Shown here: piece by piece, positions 45,280 through 56,870 of the stretch
How the letters are laid out: every line of letters begins with the position of its first letter
How positions within the stretch are numbered: the first letter of the stretch is position 1
Assembly: GCA_039881045.1 (NCBI GenBank)
Contig: JAYWVB010000003.1
Coordinates: 744,001 to 808,000 of the forward strand
Direction of reading: 5' to 3'
From: Chaetomium olivaceum
Lineage: Eukaryota; Ascomycota; Sordariomycetes; Sordariales; Chaetomiaceae
DNA: 64,000 nt
Notes under the pieces: generated by a model
Told to the model about the DNA's origin: nothing
Databases searched by the model: none
Seen by the model: the letters and a program-made list of their open reading frames with translations, nothing else
Program-made: the position numbers and the translations under genes

Positions 45280-48200
45280 TGAATCATATGCATCCTTGCA
45301 AACTGCGATATGCCTGACCACGCCTTGCCGTCTTGGCAAGTAGCGAGTGTTGTGACCATTAGACCCCCATTCGAAATTCACCTGACCCCAACTATTCGCC
45401 GGGTATCTTCACAACCCATATACCAAACTAGTCATCAACCTCATGAGGACTATGGCTGTGGCACTCAGCATTTCTTGGTGGCCAGGTGCTGGCTTATGTC
45501 GATCCTATTACAACGTCGGCATCCAGCACAGGTGTCCATGATTGGCAGAGACTCACAGTTCGACATCGACATGAGGTGGACAACTCGAGCATCGTGCCGG
45601 TAGAAGAACTGCTCTTTTCACCAGAACTAAGCTGACAAGATCACTACGTCCACTACAACGCCCTGAGTATTATGAAACCCCGGCCAACGACGTGACTGGG
45701 TCGACTGATGATAGACCCTTTACTCGCAATCTAGAATTTCTCACGCCACTTCGCCACGCCATTCATGTCGACACTACAAGTACACAAGCCGGACCGTTAT
45801 GGTGCTGAATGAGCGGCCTGATATTGAGACGAGAACGAAAACAATCAACAAGACGTATATACACGATGGGCAGAAGGATATTTTGGAGGAGACACCTACA
45901 TCCCGAATGGGGGCTTGAACTACTCAATGGTCCATGAGCGGGTAAAGTGGTTCCAGGATATGATCTCGATTTCAACGAATGGGTGAAAACCTTCTTAACT
46001 CTCGTGCGGTCGTTGCTCCATATATACGAGACGGACTTTGAACGTGCCAGTGAGTTGGCTGCTGTCCATAGAGAAGAACAGCGGCGGCGGACTGGTATGA
46101 CACAGGCATCACAGCCGACATGCACATAACAGCAAAGTGCTGCAAGAGTCGTGGGCCGCCCTCCCGCCCATATCGGGACCTCTAGGGATATGATGGTATC
46201 GTAAAGCCCACTCCTCTACTCGCAGTGGTAGGTGGCCGACTGCACAGGCTGGCTGCCGGAACAGAGACTCGGACGTATGGTTGGCCACCCCAAGAGTTGT
46301 GATGTTGGTGTGGGCCATTAGAGGCGTTGCGGTCCGGATAGATGGAACACATGTACTCAGGCAGTGTTTAGACTCTTTAATAGTGGTGCGCAGAGGATCC
46401 TGAAAACCTGTCCATGGCACTGGACTTCTCTAGAAAGTGGTGTCCCGTGCTCTTCATCTGCTGCCTGGCCTCGCTTACTATGGGTGCCTAGGATGTGACG
46501 GCTGTAGTTATAGAGACCGTGGATAAAGGGTTAATGATGGATGAAGCGAAACTAGGCTACCGGGAAGTTTCGATGCGCGCGGCCTGCCGACGATGTGGTT
46601 GGAGCCGTTGCCGATATCGAACGTAACGGCCGAGACTGACTGCTGTCGGACACAGCAAACGAGGATGCCTTTTGCGAGGACGATAGGTATCTAAAGGTTA
46701 GTTACTAGAGTTATGGGTGGCTACACGCCGGTGTTTGGGCATGACCACCCCAGATCCGGAGCGGTTGTTGATATATCACTGCGCCTTTTGGTGTTAGCAG
46801 GTGTAGCTGACTAGATATGGGGGGTCGGCGACACAGCAAGGACGAAGATGGGTAGGGTTGAGGCTGCTTAAGGACGCTGGTGGGGAATGCGATATTGCGG
46901 TAATGATTATACGGTCGTTGAAACCGCTTGCGAGGCCGCTTTCGGTGGAGTTCGTTGCGTACAATGATTTGGTAGCGTCCATGGTAATGGCGTGTCCGAA
47001 CCTTGAGATGTGTGCGTTATCCGATGCATGACGACTCTTTTCAGAGGCTGTTCCAGAGTTTGTAGACAACGAAAGCTACGTACACGCGCTGGTGAGTGGT
47101 TGGTCGCCTACTACGGTGGGCGGGTTGTGTAGCGTAGAGAGCCCGGATACTGTTTAGCGGGACGAGGTTCCGATGCGTCTGGCTTGACCCCCTCCTACCC
47201 TAGTGACTACCGTTCTGCCGGTTATGACCACAGCAACACCGCAATTCAAGCGTGCATGTCAGTCACTTTCACCGGCACAGTTCGCATGCCGCTATATAGC
47301 CGCCAAAGCAGACACAAGACGGAGCTGCGAGAGGACATACCAAGACCTTTACTGAGGGTTCCTCGTCGAGGAATCCCACGTTCCTATCACCACCCCAGCT
47401 TACTCGCATCAGGCAGACTCACAGCCGAGGTTACAAGGGCCCCAATCCCACCACCACTACGCGACGTCAAATGTTCCTATGATGGATGACAGGTCTTGCT
47501 ACAAAGCGTAGTGTAGTGACGAGGGTGCTCTATATCTTTAGATAGGATGGGAAAGTGAGAGGAGGAGGGAAGGCGGTAACTGAGAAGCGGCCCCCGAAGC
47601 GTCGTTAGTTTATCCGCCCCGTACTTCGTAGGGAAGAAAGTGAGCAAAGTAGTTTGGTCGAGGATGTACATTCAAAGCTGATTTACCATGATCACTCTTG
47701 GCGTTCCCCGAGAGGCATCATCTGTATATGTTGTGCATAAACAGGGCCCGTCGACGTCACCGAGTCCTTCCCAGAATATTTTGCTCAGCTTTCAATGCGT
47801 ACTTCCAGAGCAGCCACCAAAAAGCGTTGTATCCAATGTGAAGCTGGGGTCGGTCCTCAGGCCTGTATTTGGTAGCACGATACACAACCTGATTACGGTC
47901 TCGACCATGTTAGCATTAGAGATTAGAGGAGGCAGGGCACACTCCCGACCAGAGAATGGGGGAAATCGAAGTTGTCTCGGATCTTAACGCTAAGCAACCA
48001 GATCGAAGAGCCTGTCTCTATTCGCGATTCCGGTCCGTCATTCGAATCCTGTGTCTTGCCGTTTCCGCTCCGATGATCGGAAGAAGGCTTCTTGATTTCT
48101 ATCCAATGAAGATAGGGACCATGATTGTAGTACCGGGAGTAGATCCGAGCTTCTCGCGGACTGGGATAGGTTGGCATGTTCGGGAAAGTGGCGGCCCTGA

Positions 48201-48852
48201 ACTGACTGTTGCTCGCTCTGGGAAGGGCTCCTTTTGCGGTGCTTTCTCCTGCGTAGTTGTTCAGAGCATCACCGACCCACTGCATCACGCCAGGGAGGCT
48301 TTTTCATCCGTATCCGCTGATTTGGCCCCCTGCAAAGTATTGTATGGGAAATAGATATGTGAGTCGTTTCCGTCGAGAAGCAAATTGGCAACTGAGCACC
48401 TCCTCTGCGACGTGGAAGCCGAGCCCGTGTTTTGTCAAGCTGCATAACGCGTGCTTGGACATCTTCTTTGATGGCATACTGCGGGTTTGGGTGTTCCTCG
48501 GGTCAAGGCCGTAGTCTCTTCGCCGGCCCTGCTTCCACGTCTGCCAGCGCCATGTGTGGACTACACCTATGTTGTCACGAAACTCAACCGAATTCTTTCA
48601 CAACTCGGACCTTCGGTTACACAGACAAGGCTGCTGTCGCTCGCAGAAATAGGGCCATAGTTGGTCCTATCTTATTGGGCTGCGGCGCGTATGATGGCGA
48701 TCGTCGGTATCGGCGTAGACTTGGAGGCGATGTGGCGTTGGGTTTCAGCTTCGACATCCGTTCCACACCAAGGTCTACAGGCTCGTGAGGTCCCGTTCGC
48801 AACGGCCCACCCATATCTCTGTCCCACTCGGGCTGCGCTAGATATGATGGTG
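45280..48852. other. Decayed plus-strand coding remnants, unassigned
   Basis: No intact gene. Plus-strand pieces with coding character occur near 45945-46129 (for example DFNEWVKTFLTLVRSLLHIY), near 46850-47030 (for example LKPLARPLSVEFVAYNDLVA) and near 47190-47480. Stops and frame changes separate them. They lead into the ATPase remnant at 48853 and may belong to the same decayed element. Confidence 0.35.
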
Positions 48853-49140
48853 TGCTGAAACATCTGCTGATACCTCCCAGAGATGATCAGAAGCTAGATT
48901 TCCTGTACCGCATATCGCATGTTGACTGACCTGGTCACTGACCCGTCCGTCATGCTGTTCTACGGACCCGACGGCCATGAGGGAAAGACGGTAATGGCGA
49001 TAAACCTGTCCAGGATGCCCGTCGGTGCAGTGGCACGGTGCAGTGACGATCTCATAGGTGCCAAATCGAAGTAGCCGTCGCCAGACACCGTGATGTCGCT
49101 CTCGAACAGCCGGGTCCTCATATGTGACAAATGTCAGATC
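48853..49140 (+). pseudogene. SF3-helicase-like P-loop ATPase remnant
   Basis: A Walker A-like loop lies at 48964-48990, read as GPDGHEGKT inside VMLFYGPDGHEGKTVMAINL. It is preceded, after a one-base frame change at about 48917, by LLIPPRDDQKLDFLYRISH. About 45 residues later comes PSPDTVMSLSNSRVLICDKC, which occupies the place of Walker B in superfamily 3 helicases (there usually Asp-Glu; here Asp-Lys). An in-frame stop falls at 49072-49074 and another just after 49137. A possible sensor-like continuation (IPNKIPLYEKAAM) is in another frame near 49245. Superfamily 3 helicases are replication proteins of small DNA viruses, some large DNA viruses and plasmid-like elements. The piece is clearly not functional. 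Assignment is by motif only. Confidence 0.45.
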
Positions 49141-50132
49141 TAACCCTAAGATTCTCGTACCAGCACATCAAGAGATAGACGTCGAACGCACCAATCTCGG
49201 TCTAAGGCAGGACCGGATTCATGTCACAAACGCTGAGAATGATTCCAAACAAGATACCGTTATACGAGAAGGCTGCCATGAGAAAGAACATGGGCAGTAT
49301 GAAGCCTTTGCCAGCGTCGGCGTTCGACAACTGGGTGACCCTGAGGTTCATCCCTCTGCCTATCCGCGGGAGCCGCCTATTCTGCACCACCAACCTCTCC
49401 GGAAATCGTGATACGCCATTTTTGGAGGAGCATCAACCAGATGACAGCTGGACTGGCATATGACCACACAGCCACTTGAAAGGAGTGTACCACAGCGGCT
49501 AGCGCATTGGCCCTCAGATGCAGGGTGCAGTCGAAGAGGATGCGATGATAACCCCGTCGAGGGATGGCGACGGTCCCCACCTACGGCATGCCCTATTACA
49601 TCGCCTGCCTGAAGCACCGCTCCAAGATCATGAAGCCTCAAGCAGAATGAGAACAGATTCAGCTACGCCTTGAATAACTCAAGAAGGACATCAAGATACT
49701 GTGGTAAACTGGGATAGGGCGGCTCAATGGAACATATGAAAGCTGCACCGTACGATAATCATATACATCTAAAGCCGTCTGCATAAAGTGTCGTGGTGTG
49801 GAGGATCGTGGTCTAGGAAGCGTATGGGTCATCAGAAGCATGGGCCCTGTCGGTTCACGCGGACCACGGACTCAGACTCCAGAGTCCATAGCCGCTTGAT
49901 CGCCACCATCGTGTACCCAGCCCGCAACCTCAGCACCTAGTTAGCGTTGTGGACCAGCCGGCAGATCATGGGATGGAGATCGGGATGATGCTGTCGTGTG
50001 CGTAGTCAAAATGGTGATCCTGATCAAACCGGAAGGTTGTTGCATCGTGAGAGTACGATATACTATAGGTAGCTTCTAGACCTCGTTACTCGCATCATGT
50101 AGGCCCTCGCCCCCAACTGCACTCCTCCCCAG

Positions 50133-51559
50133 ATGCCCAAGGTCTCCACCCACAGCAATGCCACGTCCCGCACCACCAACCCCGCACGAAGCGCTCGCAA
50201 GGGCGTTGAGGGTACTGCGGAGGACATGACGGAGGACATGATCAACAACACCCTCAAGGGGGCCAACCTCAGCGAGAAGCGCCATCGGTCCCCGTCGCCC
50301 ACCCCTCAGAGCAAGACCGCGACGACCACAACCCTGGTGGCCAAGTTCAGGGGAAAGGGCAAGGCTCCCTCCGCGTCCGGTGCAGCATCGAGCGTCTCGG
50401 TCCCGGGAATGGTCCAGACCCCGGTGGAGAAGACCCACGACGTCCATGTTCCTGCTGCCGATCTGGCTCCTGCGCGGGTTACGGCCTCTCCTGCCGCATC
50501 TCAGGGACAGCCACGTGCTGTGCCCGTTGCCAAGCCCACAGTGCCCAAGACTAAAAAGGGGGTTTACGACGTGTCTAGCCAGAACATTGACTCTGTCGCT
50601 TCGGAGCCCAGATGGACCAGAGAGTACCTGACAAACGTCGCCGCAGCCTGCAACATGCACTTGCTCATTACCAGCGCTCCCAGAGCCGTCGTAGTGTTCC
50701 TGATGACGATAGCCGCTGATGGCGTCACCATGGCGACAGCGCTGTCGATGCTGGTATCTCGAATTCACCCTGGTCACGCTGGGCTGTGGAGCATGGCACC
50801 TGGACGAGAGGCAGGGGAAGGGGAGCTACTACTGCGATGTAGTGCTGCCAACGACGGCTGGATCCTCAGCCAGTGGACCCCTGACCAGGTCGTCATGAAA
50901 GGAGTTCCCGCCAACGTCCTCAACAAGCCCGCCGGAATAAAGTTGGGGAGGCCTGATCGGCGGATTGGTCATGACTTCGCTCGGTTTGGTCCGCCGAAAA
51001 GGTCTTTCGGCCCCATCCTCGAGACCCTGGGCAGAGTGCACCCGGCATCCTGGACAATACCTCTGCTACGGCCGGCTACTACTGGCTGAACGCATCCTGA
51101 GGCGTGACCAACACCCCACCCACGGGCGTGTACCAGAACAAAAATGGGGTCATGCAGAAGACCCAGAACCTCCCGTCCCTCGTGGAGGTTGTCACGGGCG
51201 GATCGGGATTCGGAGTCGGCACCTTCGCAATCTCTCTGTCCTTCCCCCCGAAGATCCACATCGGCAAGACCACCCGTGACGAGGCCCGCGCGTCCCTGAG
51301 CATCAAGTGCCACGAGATGATCATATTCGAGAAGGTGAACTACCACAGCCCGCCTCAGGCTGCGACAGTCGGTGTAAGGCTGTCGGAGGAACTGATATCG
51401 AGATTCAAGCTGATGGCCAAGCCGAGCACCGCGTCCCGGACTATGAATACCACTGGCGGTCCGTTCAACCCGCTCCTGTCTTCGGGCATCGGTGTTGCTC
51501 AGGTTCAGCCCAACACCGGTGGCGCGGCCAACAACCTCTCCGAGGCTGACTTCATGTAG
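50133..51559 (+). pseudogene. Unassigned long gene, split by one frameshift
   Basis: The first part, 50133-51089, is open for 318 codons from an ATG. A disordered basic N-terminus rich in Thr/Ser/Ala/Pro gives way at about residue 150 to an ordered region (REYLTNVAAACNMHLLITSA, TMATALSMLVSRIHPGHAGL). The second part, 51104-51559, is in another frame and continues the ordered region (GVGTFAISLSFPPKIHIGKT, RLSEELISRFKLMAKPSTAS), ending NNLSEADFM. A one-base shift near 51075-51100 explains the split. A basic disordered arm ahead of a compact domain is typical of nucleic-acid-packaging or capsid proteins, but I recognise no family. It is the largest surviving gene of the decayed block. Confidence 0.45.
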
Positions 51560-51740
51560 AGGCAGTTCCCGAGCCTCGCGGTTCTGATCTTGTAGTCCCC
51601 ACTTACGCATCCAAAAATCGCACAGGCATGATACCATCGATCACCTTGTCGAGCAGAAGTCTGAAGAGTCCGGGATCCACCGCACAACGCGTTGACAAAA
51701 TCAGCCTGCTAACACCTCTGAATATCCCTAGACAGGTTGA

Positions 51741-51848
51741 AAATGGAGTTCGGAGACATCACGGACACCTTGTTGAAGCGGGTGACCATCGCACCCGAAC
51801 GGCGAACTCTGGCGGATTCGTCTAGAGTATCCACACACTCATCAAGAT
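51741..51848 (+). CDS. Short ORF in the decayed block
   Basis: A 35-residue frame (MEFGDITDTLLKRVTIAPER start) follows the long split gene by about 180 bp on the same strand. It is probably the N-terminal remnant of a longer gene. Unassigned. Confidence 0.2.
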
Positions 51849-52224
51849 GAAAGGCCGGTGTCACGGGCATAGCCGTTCCATGTAGGGTTAGGGTTGCAGG
51901 GCTTGGCCCCAGGAAGTGGGGCCCTGCAGAGTGTGGCCTGTGCGCGGCACGTGCACGTGCGTGGCCCACACAGACAGGGTTTTCCCTGGGCGCGCCGCGC
52001 CTCCCCACATTCGGTTCCTCGTGCAACCACACAATATACCAGGGTATACGTACCATGCCACTTGCACCCGTGATAGCCGGTATATGGACCTAACCATGAA
52101 AATGATGAGGGCCATCGCTGACCCCGGGACATACGACTCGATATCGAGAGGACTGATGATGGTTACAAACTTGGTTCCCCTGAGGTGAATGTGCGTGGGC
52201 ATCAGCTTATACTGAAACGGCGGG

Positions 52225-52500
52225 TGCAGGGTGGGCGACATGGGAGAGGGAGGTATAGGGTAGACGGGTTGGGAAGTGTATGGTAGGTTAGTTGGGGTAT
52301 ATAGTAGGCCGTTTAGTAGGCGGCGGGTGTAGGGTAGGCGGGTTGGTAGAGGGAGGTGCAGGGTAGGCGGGTTAGGAGGTGTAGGGTAGGCCAGTTAGGG
52401 TGCAGGGTAAGCAACTTGGGAGAGGGAGGTATAGGTAGGCGGGTTGAGAGGTACAGGGTAGGTCAGTTAGGGTGCAGGGTAGGCCGTTTGGGAGGTGCGG
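52225..52500 (+). repeat. GGGTAGG-rich minisatellite, degenerate
   Basis: About ten variants of a roughly 22-bp unit around GTGCAGGGTAGGCGGGTTGG, with changes in length and sequence. It is strongly G-rich on the plus strand. It sits inside the decayed block. Confidence 0.85.
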
Positions 52501-52762
52501 CGGAATATTGCCGGAGTTCGCCCCGGCACTGGCCTATTCACCAGCCGATGCTCGGGTGTACACCATCAGTCCAGGCTCTGGGTCAAATCATGGCAGTGTC
52601 AGCTGCTCAGTTGAGGGGTCGGTACGTGTGAGGGGGGCCTGAACTACAACTGGTATATCCCAAGATGGCCCTGATGCTGAGAATGTCGTGTATATGCTTG
52701 TCGGCGGGTGTGGCGTTCGTTAACTGCTGCCCGATGATAGTGTCGAACGACGCCGGGACCAC

Positions 52763-53128
52763 TTGAGGCACCTCATTGTTTGCGGAGTGGGTCGGCTGCT
52801 TGATAAGGACCCGCACCATGTCCATAATCTCGATGGGTTGGATGCCGATGCGGTGATGAAGAACGTGTTCAGATCGTTCAAGGAGGTGGTCAAGCTCGCG
52901 AGATACTACAACACGGACAATCCTGCGAGACTCAGACGGATGAACATTGTATGACTGTCTGGAGCAACTCCCATCAACAACAGCCCCACGTACGCCGAGC
53001 AGCAGATAGAGGATCAACTGGGGCATGGAGATCACGGTCGTGGGCAGGCAGTGTTCGAGTGGGAGATAGACCCGGCAGATGTGTTGGAGAAGTACATGGC
53101 GATGGACGCAATCACGGAACCGACCTAA
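52763..53128 (+). pseudogene. Coding remnants of the decayed block
   Basis: The frame from 52763 to 52954 has helical character (DADAVMKNVFRSFKEVVKLA) and stops at 52952-52954. It continues in a neighbouring frame with YAEQQIEDQLGHGDHGRG and EWEIDPADVLEKYMAMDAIT up to about 53128. The motif DA-x-x-VMKNVF recurs near 54429 (DASKVMKNVFAE), hinting at a duplicated gene. Unassigned. Confidence 0.35.
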
Positions 53129-53203
53129 GCAACTATTTCCTCATGAGACCTTGCAATTGATCATAGCGTTCCCGAACAAGATCTCTGAAAGTTCACCATC
53201 GCA

Positions 53204-53770
53204 ATGAACGTCCGCAGCCTTCTCAAGTTCGCCTCAGTGACCGAGACCAAGGACCGCCATCGACCCACGGCCAGAGACGGGGCCGCCCGAGTCCATGGGA
53301 TCGTCGACCGGGCCTTTTATGGAAACTCACTGCACTCCCTATCCAATCATCAACCCGCTTGCGCCTGATCGCGATGATAGCACCCAAGCCAACACCAGCA
53401 GACAGGCCAGAGCCGCTGGTCAGGGTGAGGAGTTGTACACGGGTTCACCCACGATGGGCAAGAGGAGCCTGATCGGGCGGATGATCGATCCCAATGGCCG
53501 TGCCGTGTCCCAGGGCGTGATCATAGTTGACTCGATCATCAAGAACCTGACGGATGTCGCACCCGGTATAGAGGGGGTGAACTCGCGTTGGTCGAGCTGA
53601 TCAAGAAACAGGCCACCATCATATCGGTCATGAACAAGAAGGGTGCCTATTTACAGTTCCTCGAGGAGTTCCAGTCCTTCTACACCAAGATAATAAACAG
53701 CATGGAGGAGGCCAAGACCACCATAATACTACCGCATATCATCAAAGGGATAGGGGTACTACAAGCATGA
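53204..53770 (+). pseudogene. Coding remnants of the decayed block
   Basis: A frame begins at ATG 53204 (MNVRSLLKFASVTETKDRHR) and stops at 53366-53368. A second frame overlaps it (53295-53600: GKRSLIGRMIDPNGRAVSQG, VIIVDSIIKNLTDVAPGIEG), and a third overlaps that (53588-53770: LEEFQSFYTKIINSMEEAKT). The three together read like one helical, charged protein of about 190 residues broken by two frame changes. Unassigned. Confidence 0.4.
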
Positions 53771-53816
53771 GCCGCAGCCTGTTGGACCGCTCATGAGACG
53801 CTAAGATAGATCCACG

Positions 53817-54329
53817 ATGAGCGAGAATGTGTACACCCCTATCCTGGACAATGCTACGAGAAGAGGCGAGACCAAGACTGGTGGCAGGATGATCTGCAGG
53901 CCAACAAGCCTCTTGAGGGTATGCAAACTGGGACGCAGGAGGAGGATGAGACGCTGTGGCCCCATGGACACTGAGCCCGGGCAGAGTGATATAGACTACA
54001 TCCGGGGCATTATCGAGGACCGGATTAATGAGGAGGGTGCGATGATGGGATACCTCAACCTGAGGTGTGTGATGCCATATCCGACGCCGAGACTAGGTGA
54101 TCCCCGTCAGGGACCTCATCACCAGAATCAGAGCCATACTGAGGAGGAGATTTCCAGGGTGACCCAGACGTGGAGATGGTAAAGATGCTGAAGGCCTGCC
54201 TCGACGAGGATGAGTTCAACGCCTACATCCTGCCGTTTATCCTGCCCGCAGAATCGTCATTGTCTATCGTCAACTGCGCATCCTGCCGTGTCCTACTGTG
54301 GAAATCAGCCAGGCGGGGTTTTTGATGCT
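53817..54329 (+). pseudogene. Coding remnants of the decayed block
   Basis: The ATG at 53817 starts MSENVYTPILDNATRRGETK. Around 53990 coding character is DIDYIRGIIEDRINEEGAMM, and near 54165-54329 another frame gives VEMVKMLKACLDEDEFNAYI and LPFILPAESSLSIVNCASC before a stop. The spacing to the preceding remnant is under 50 bp. Unassigned. Confidence 0.4.
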
Positions 54330-54790
54330 GGTTACATATCTACACATAAGGTTCCTTCCGCTGGAATGCGGCTTCGTATTGCCACGATGGGTGCTGCGAG
54401 GAGAGGTAGCTTGGTCGTGAATCCCGATGCAAGCAAAGTAATGAAGAATGTGTTCGCCGAGTGAGACGGGTTGATGGTCGTCGGTGCTAATGCACGTTGG
54501 AGTCTGTGATTGCAATAATTCGGCTACAGAATTGGTCCGTAAAACCTGGACACGGACTTGGAGTTGGCAGAATTTACAATCAACCTCGGTAGGGGCTAGG
54601 AGGAAAGTCGTAATGTATACGTACCTTCCCGAACCATGATGTTCGCCTGGGTTGGTGGTGGGAAACTACATGATGTTCAAAAACTTGCGGCAATGATGGA
54701 AACGGACTGATGCCTCAACATGCAGCTGACTTTTGGCCCCAAAGATCCATGCAAGAATATCATTGCCGCCGTGGTTACACGGGCGCCTAC

Positions 54791-55850
54791 CTAGTAAGTA
54801 TAGCAGAGCGCTCCCCCCTTCGTGTCCATGTAATCTCTCACAATGCCATCGGAGGAGAGCCCAAGCATCGGTAGCGCATCGTCGAGCGCAGCATCTTGAC
54901 CATCGTTTCGCTTTCCCTGATACTCGAGAGTCCTGGTCTGGTTCTGCTGCTGCCACTGCCACCAGAGTTTATCAACCATAGTGTGATGCAAGAAGAAAAT
55001 AGGGTCTATGCGAGTTAGAAGAGAAAGCAAGAGGGGGCAGAGGAACACACCATTCGGAGAGGAAATAGGCCCCATATCCCCAGTACTCCCGCCAATACCA
55101 GCATGTACGGCGGCATGCGGGCCGCCTTCTAGCGCCGTCCAAAAGTCGTGGTAGTTGGGCTTAGAACGTACCACGTCCAGAATGGCTGGGGTATACTGAA
55201 ATCCGATCATATCCGCGAGGTTCGCCTCTGGATGGGCTGGTGCAAATTCACGGCTGAGGAAGTGTGGGTCGACATCAAGGCCCCAATAGGTTGGGCGTAA
55301 GTTGCGGAAGGGCCCATCCATGACCCGCGGCTTTCCACCGTTGCTGGCCGCGTCGCTGCCGTTGCCCCCGAAACCGAGGACAGGGTCCCACACGGCGGCT
55401 TGGGACGGGGCTCCTGAGGCGGCGACCCAGTCATAGTACATCGCTGTTCCGGTGTATCCACAGTCGTGGAGTGCTGCTTCGTAGACCTGCACAAAGTAGC
55501 GGTGCCAGGGGAGGAAGACAGGTTCGCCGTGGACTGTTGTAAGGTGTAAGTGGCAAGTATTAAGCAATGTAGTGAGTCGTACTTCTCTGGATTGGCGACG
55601 ACAAATGAGCATGCACGTATCCAAAGTCGTCATACAGAGTCGTGTGTGTGCTGACGTTCAGCCGAGAGGGTTTGGTAGTAAGACAGAGGACGGCGTCAAT
55701 GTATGACTCCTTTTCTGCGTCAGTGGCTGCTGCCCAATCCTTGCGCAGCTTCGGTGATGAGCATGCTGTAGTCTGACGGGGTCCGAGGTTCTCCTCGACA
55801 GGGAGGGCCAACGCGGCGGTTGCCATGGTAGCAAGTTGGAGGAGCTTCAT
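54791..55850 (-). CDS. Secreted tyrosinase
   Basis: A type-3 copper enzyme that oxidises mono- and diphenols, used in melanin or phenolic metabolism. Three exons, 55850-55583, 55533-55051 and 55005-54791, join in frame to 321 residues across introns of 49 and 45 nt. A signal peptide is present (MKLLQLATMATAALALPVEE). The CuA site is made of His in FGYVHAHL, RIHGEP (restored across intron 1) and FLPWHRYF. The CuB site has GPHAAVHAGIGGSTGDMG and, across intron 2, SSPN joined to DPIFFLHHTMVDKLWW. The protein lacks the long C-terminal extension of latent intracellular tyrosinases, so it is of the short secreted type. The start at 55850 is chosen because it places the signal peptide at the N-terminus. 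Confidence 0.93.
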
Positions 55851-56584
55851 GACCGGTTTCTGGTAGGGTCCTAGGACGACTAACTGAGTGGTGAGCACTG
55901 TCCTCTCATCATCATTAGAGTTGGCGAATTTGCCTAGTTTATACAAGTTTTGACAGAGTTTTCGACACGTGTTGCATCGTAAATGACTAAAGATGACTCT
56001 CTGCATCTCTATCTACAAAACGATGGGGTCTAGCCTTCCTTGGTGTAGCCGTATTCGTATTCTCGGGTAGGCTGCCGGAGAGAGCCTTGTCATCAGCTTA
56101 CACCTGCGCTATCGATTTCACCTTTCCCGGGGTCTGCCATCCCGGGACATGTGAGCCCAATGGCAGAGCGCACTTTTGACCGTGGTCGTCTTAGTTTGCG
56201 GCACAGGGCGTCCGTGATGTTTGGGGTCCATAGTTGATAGCATCGCGCCCTGTAGTACGGGGGCCGCTACTGTCGTGACCCAACTGAGTCAGCCATTTGG
56301 TCACCCAAAAACGTAGATTAGAGATTGGAGGGTTGCAATGATGAAGCAGGTCCTGGAAGTCCCGACTGCTCTCGTCGGTGCTTACATCCGAAATCTGGCA
56401 AGGGGTCAACCCGCCACCGGGTCCACGGCAAGGCCCGTAGGTTGCCACGACGCCCGTCCCAGAATTTTATCCTGGACAAACGACGACTCGTCTGATGTTT
56501 GCCACCTCCCGGCCCGCTCGAAAGTTCTCAAAATGCCCCTGGCTCGCACATCAGCTCGCTAACCATTCGCAGACAGCTCAAACG
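55851..56584. other. Intergenic, no gene recognised
   Basis: Tyrosinase upstream region and DNA without supported coding capacity. Plus-strand frames near 56338-56562 lack motifs. Confidence 0.5.
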
Positions 56585-56870
56585 TCATTCTAGCGCCCTC
56601 CACCTCGCTGATACCATGCTTGTCTGTTGAGTCAACAGCTTGATTTTGTCTCCAGGCTCCTCGTCCCGTGTTTCCGGTTCCTCCGGCGGTCCTTGCCCAA
56701 TTGCGGATTCCTTGACCTTCCTCTTCCCGATGCAGATCCACCAAACCCCAACAGCCGCGACGACAAGCCCCAGCATGCTGCCGACAGCAATCCCAGCTGC
56801 GGATTCGGTCGTGAGCGTAGCAGTACCTGTCTCTCCTTGGGGCCTGTTTCGAACTCGCTAGTGGCATTGG
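56585..56870 (-). CDS. C-terminal part of a single-pass membrane protein
   Basis: On the minus strand a frame reads TATLTTESAAGIAVGSMLGL followed by VVAAVGVWWICIGKRKVKES, which is a short Thr/Ser-rich stem, one transmembrane helix and a positive stop-transfer sequence. About 50 cytosolic residues follow (EEPETRDEEPGDKIK) to the stop at 56585. This is the usual end of fungal cell-wall sensor or mucin-like membrane proteins. The extracellular part should lie to the right, but coding pieces there are in other frames and a stop is met upstream at about 56866, so an intron or decay is involved. Treated as a partial gene. Confidence 0.4.

Noticed and set aside
48001..48060. tRNA-like TTCGAATC box
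   Set aside because: No matching acceptor stem or A box at the required distance; the same was true of other TTCGAATC-like sites.
47923..48288. A 121-codon minus-strand frame in the decayed block
   Set aside because: Composition is plausible, but it has no motif and opposes the direction of all other remnants; left unassigned.
50076..50777. A 233-codon minus-strand open frame
   Set aside because: Gly/His/Arg-rich shadow of the long plus-strand frame starting at 50133, which has the more protein-like composition.
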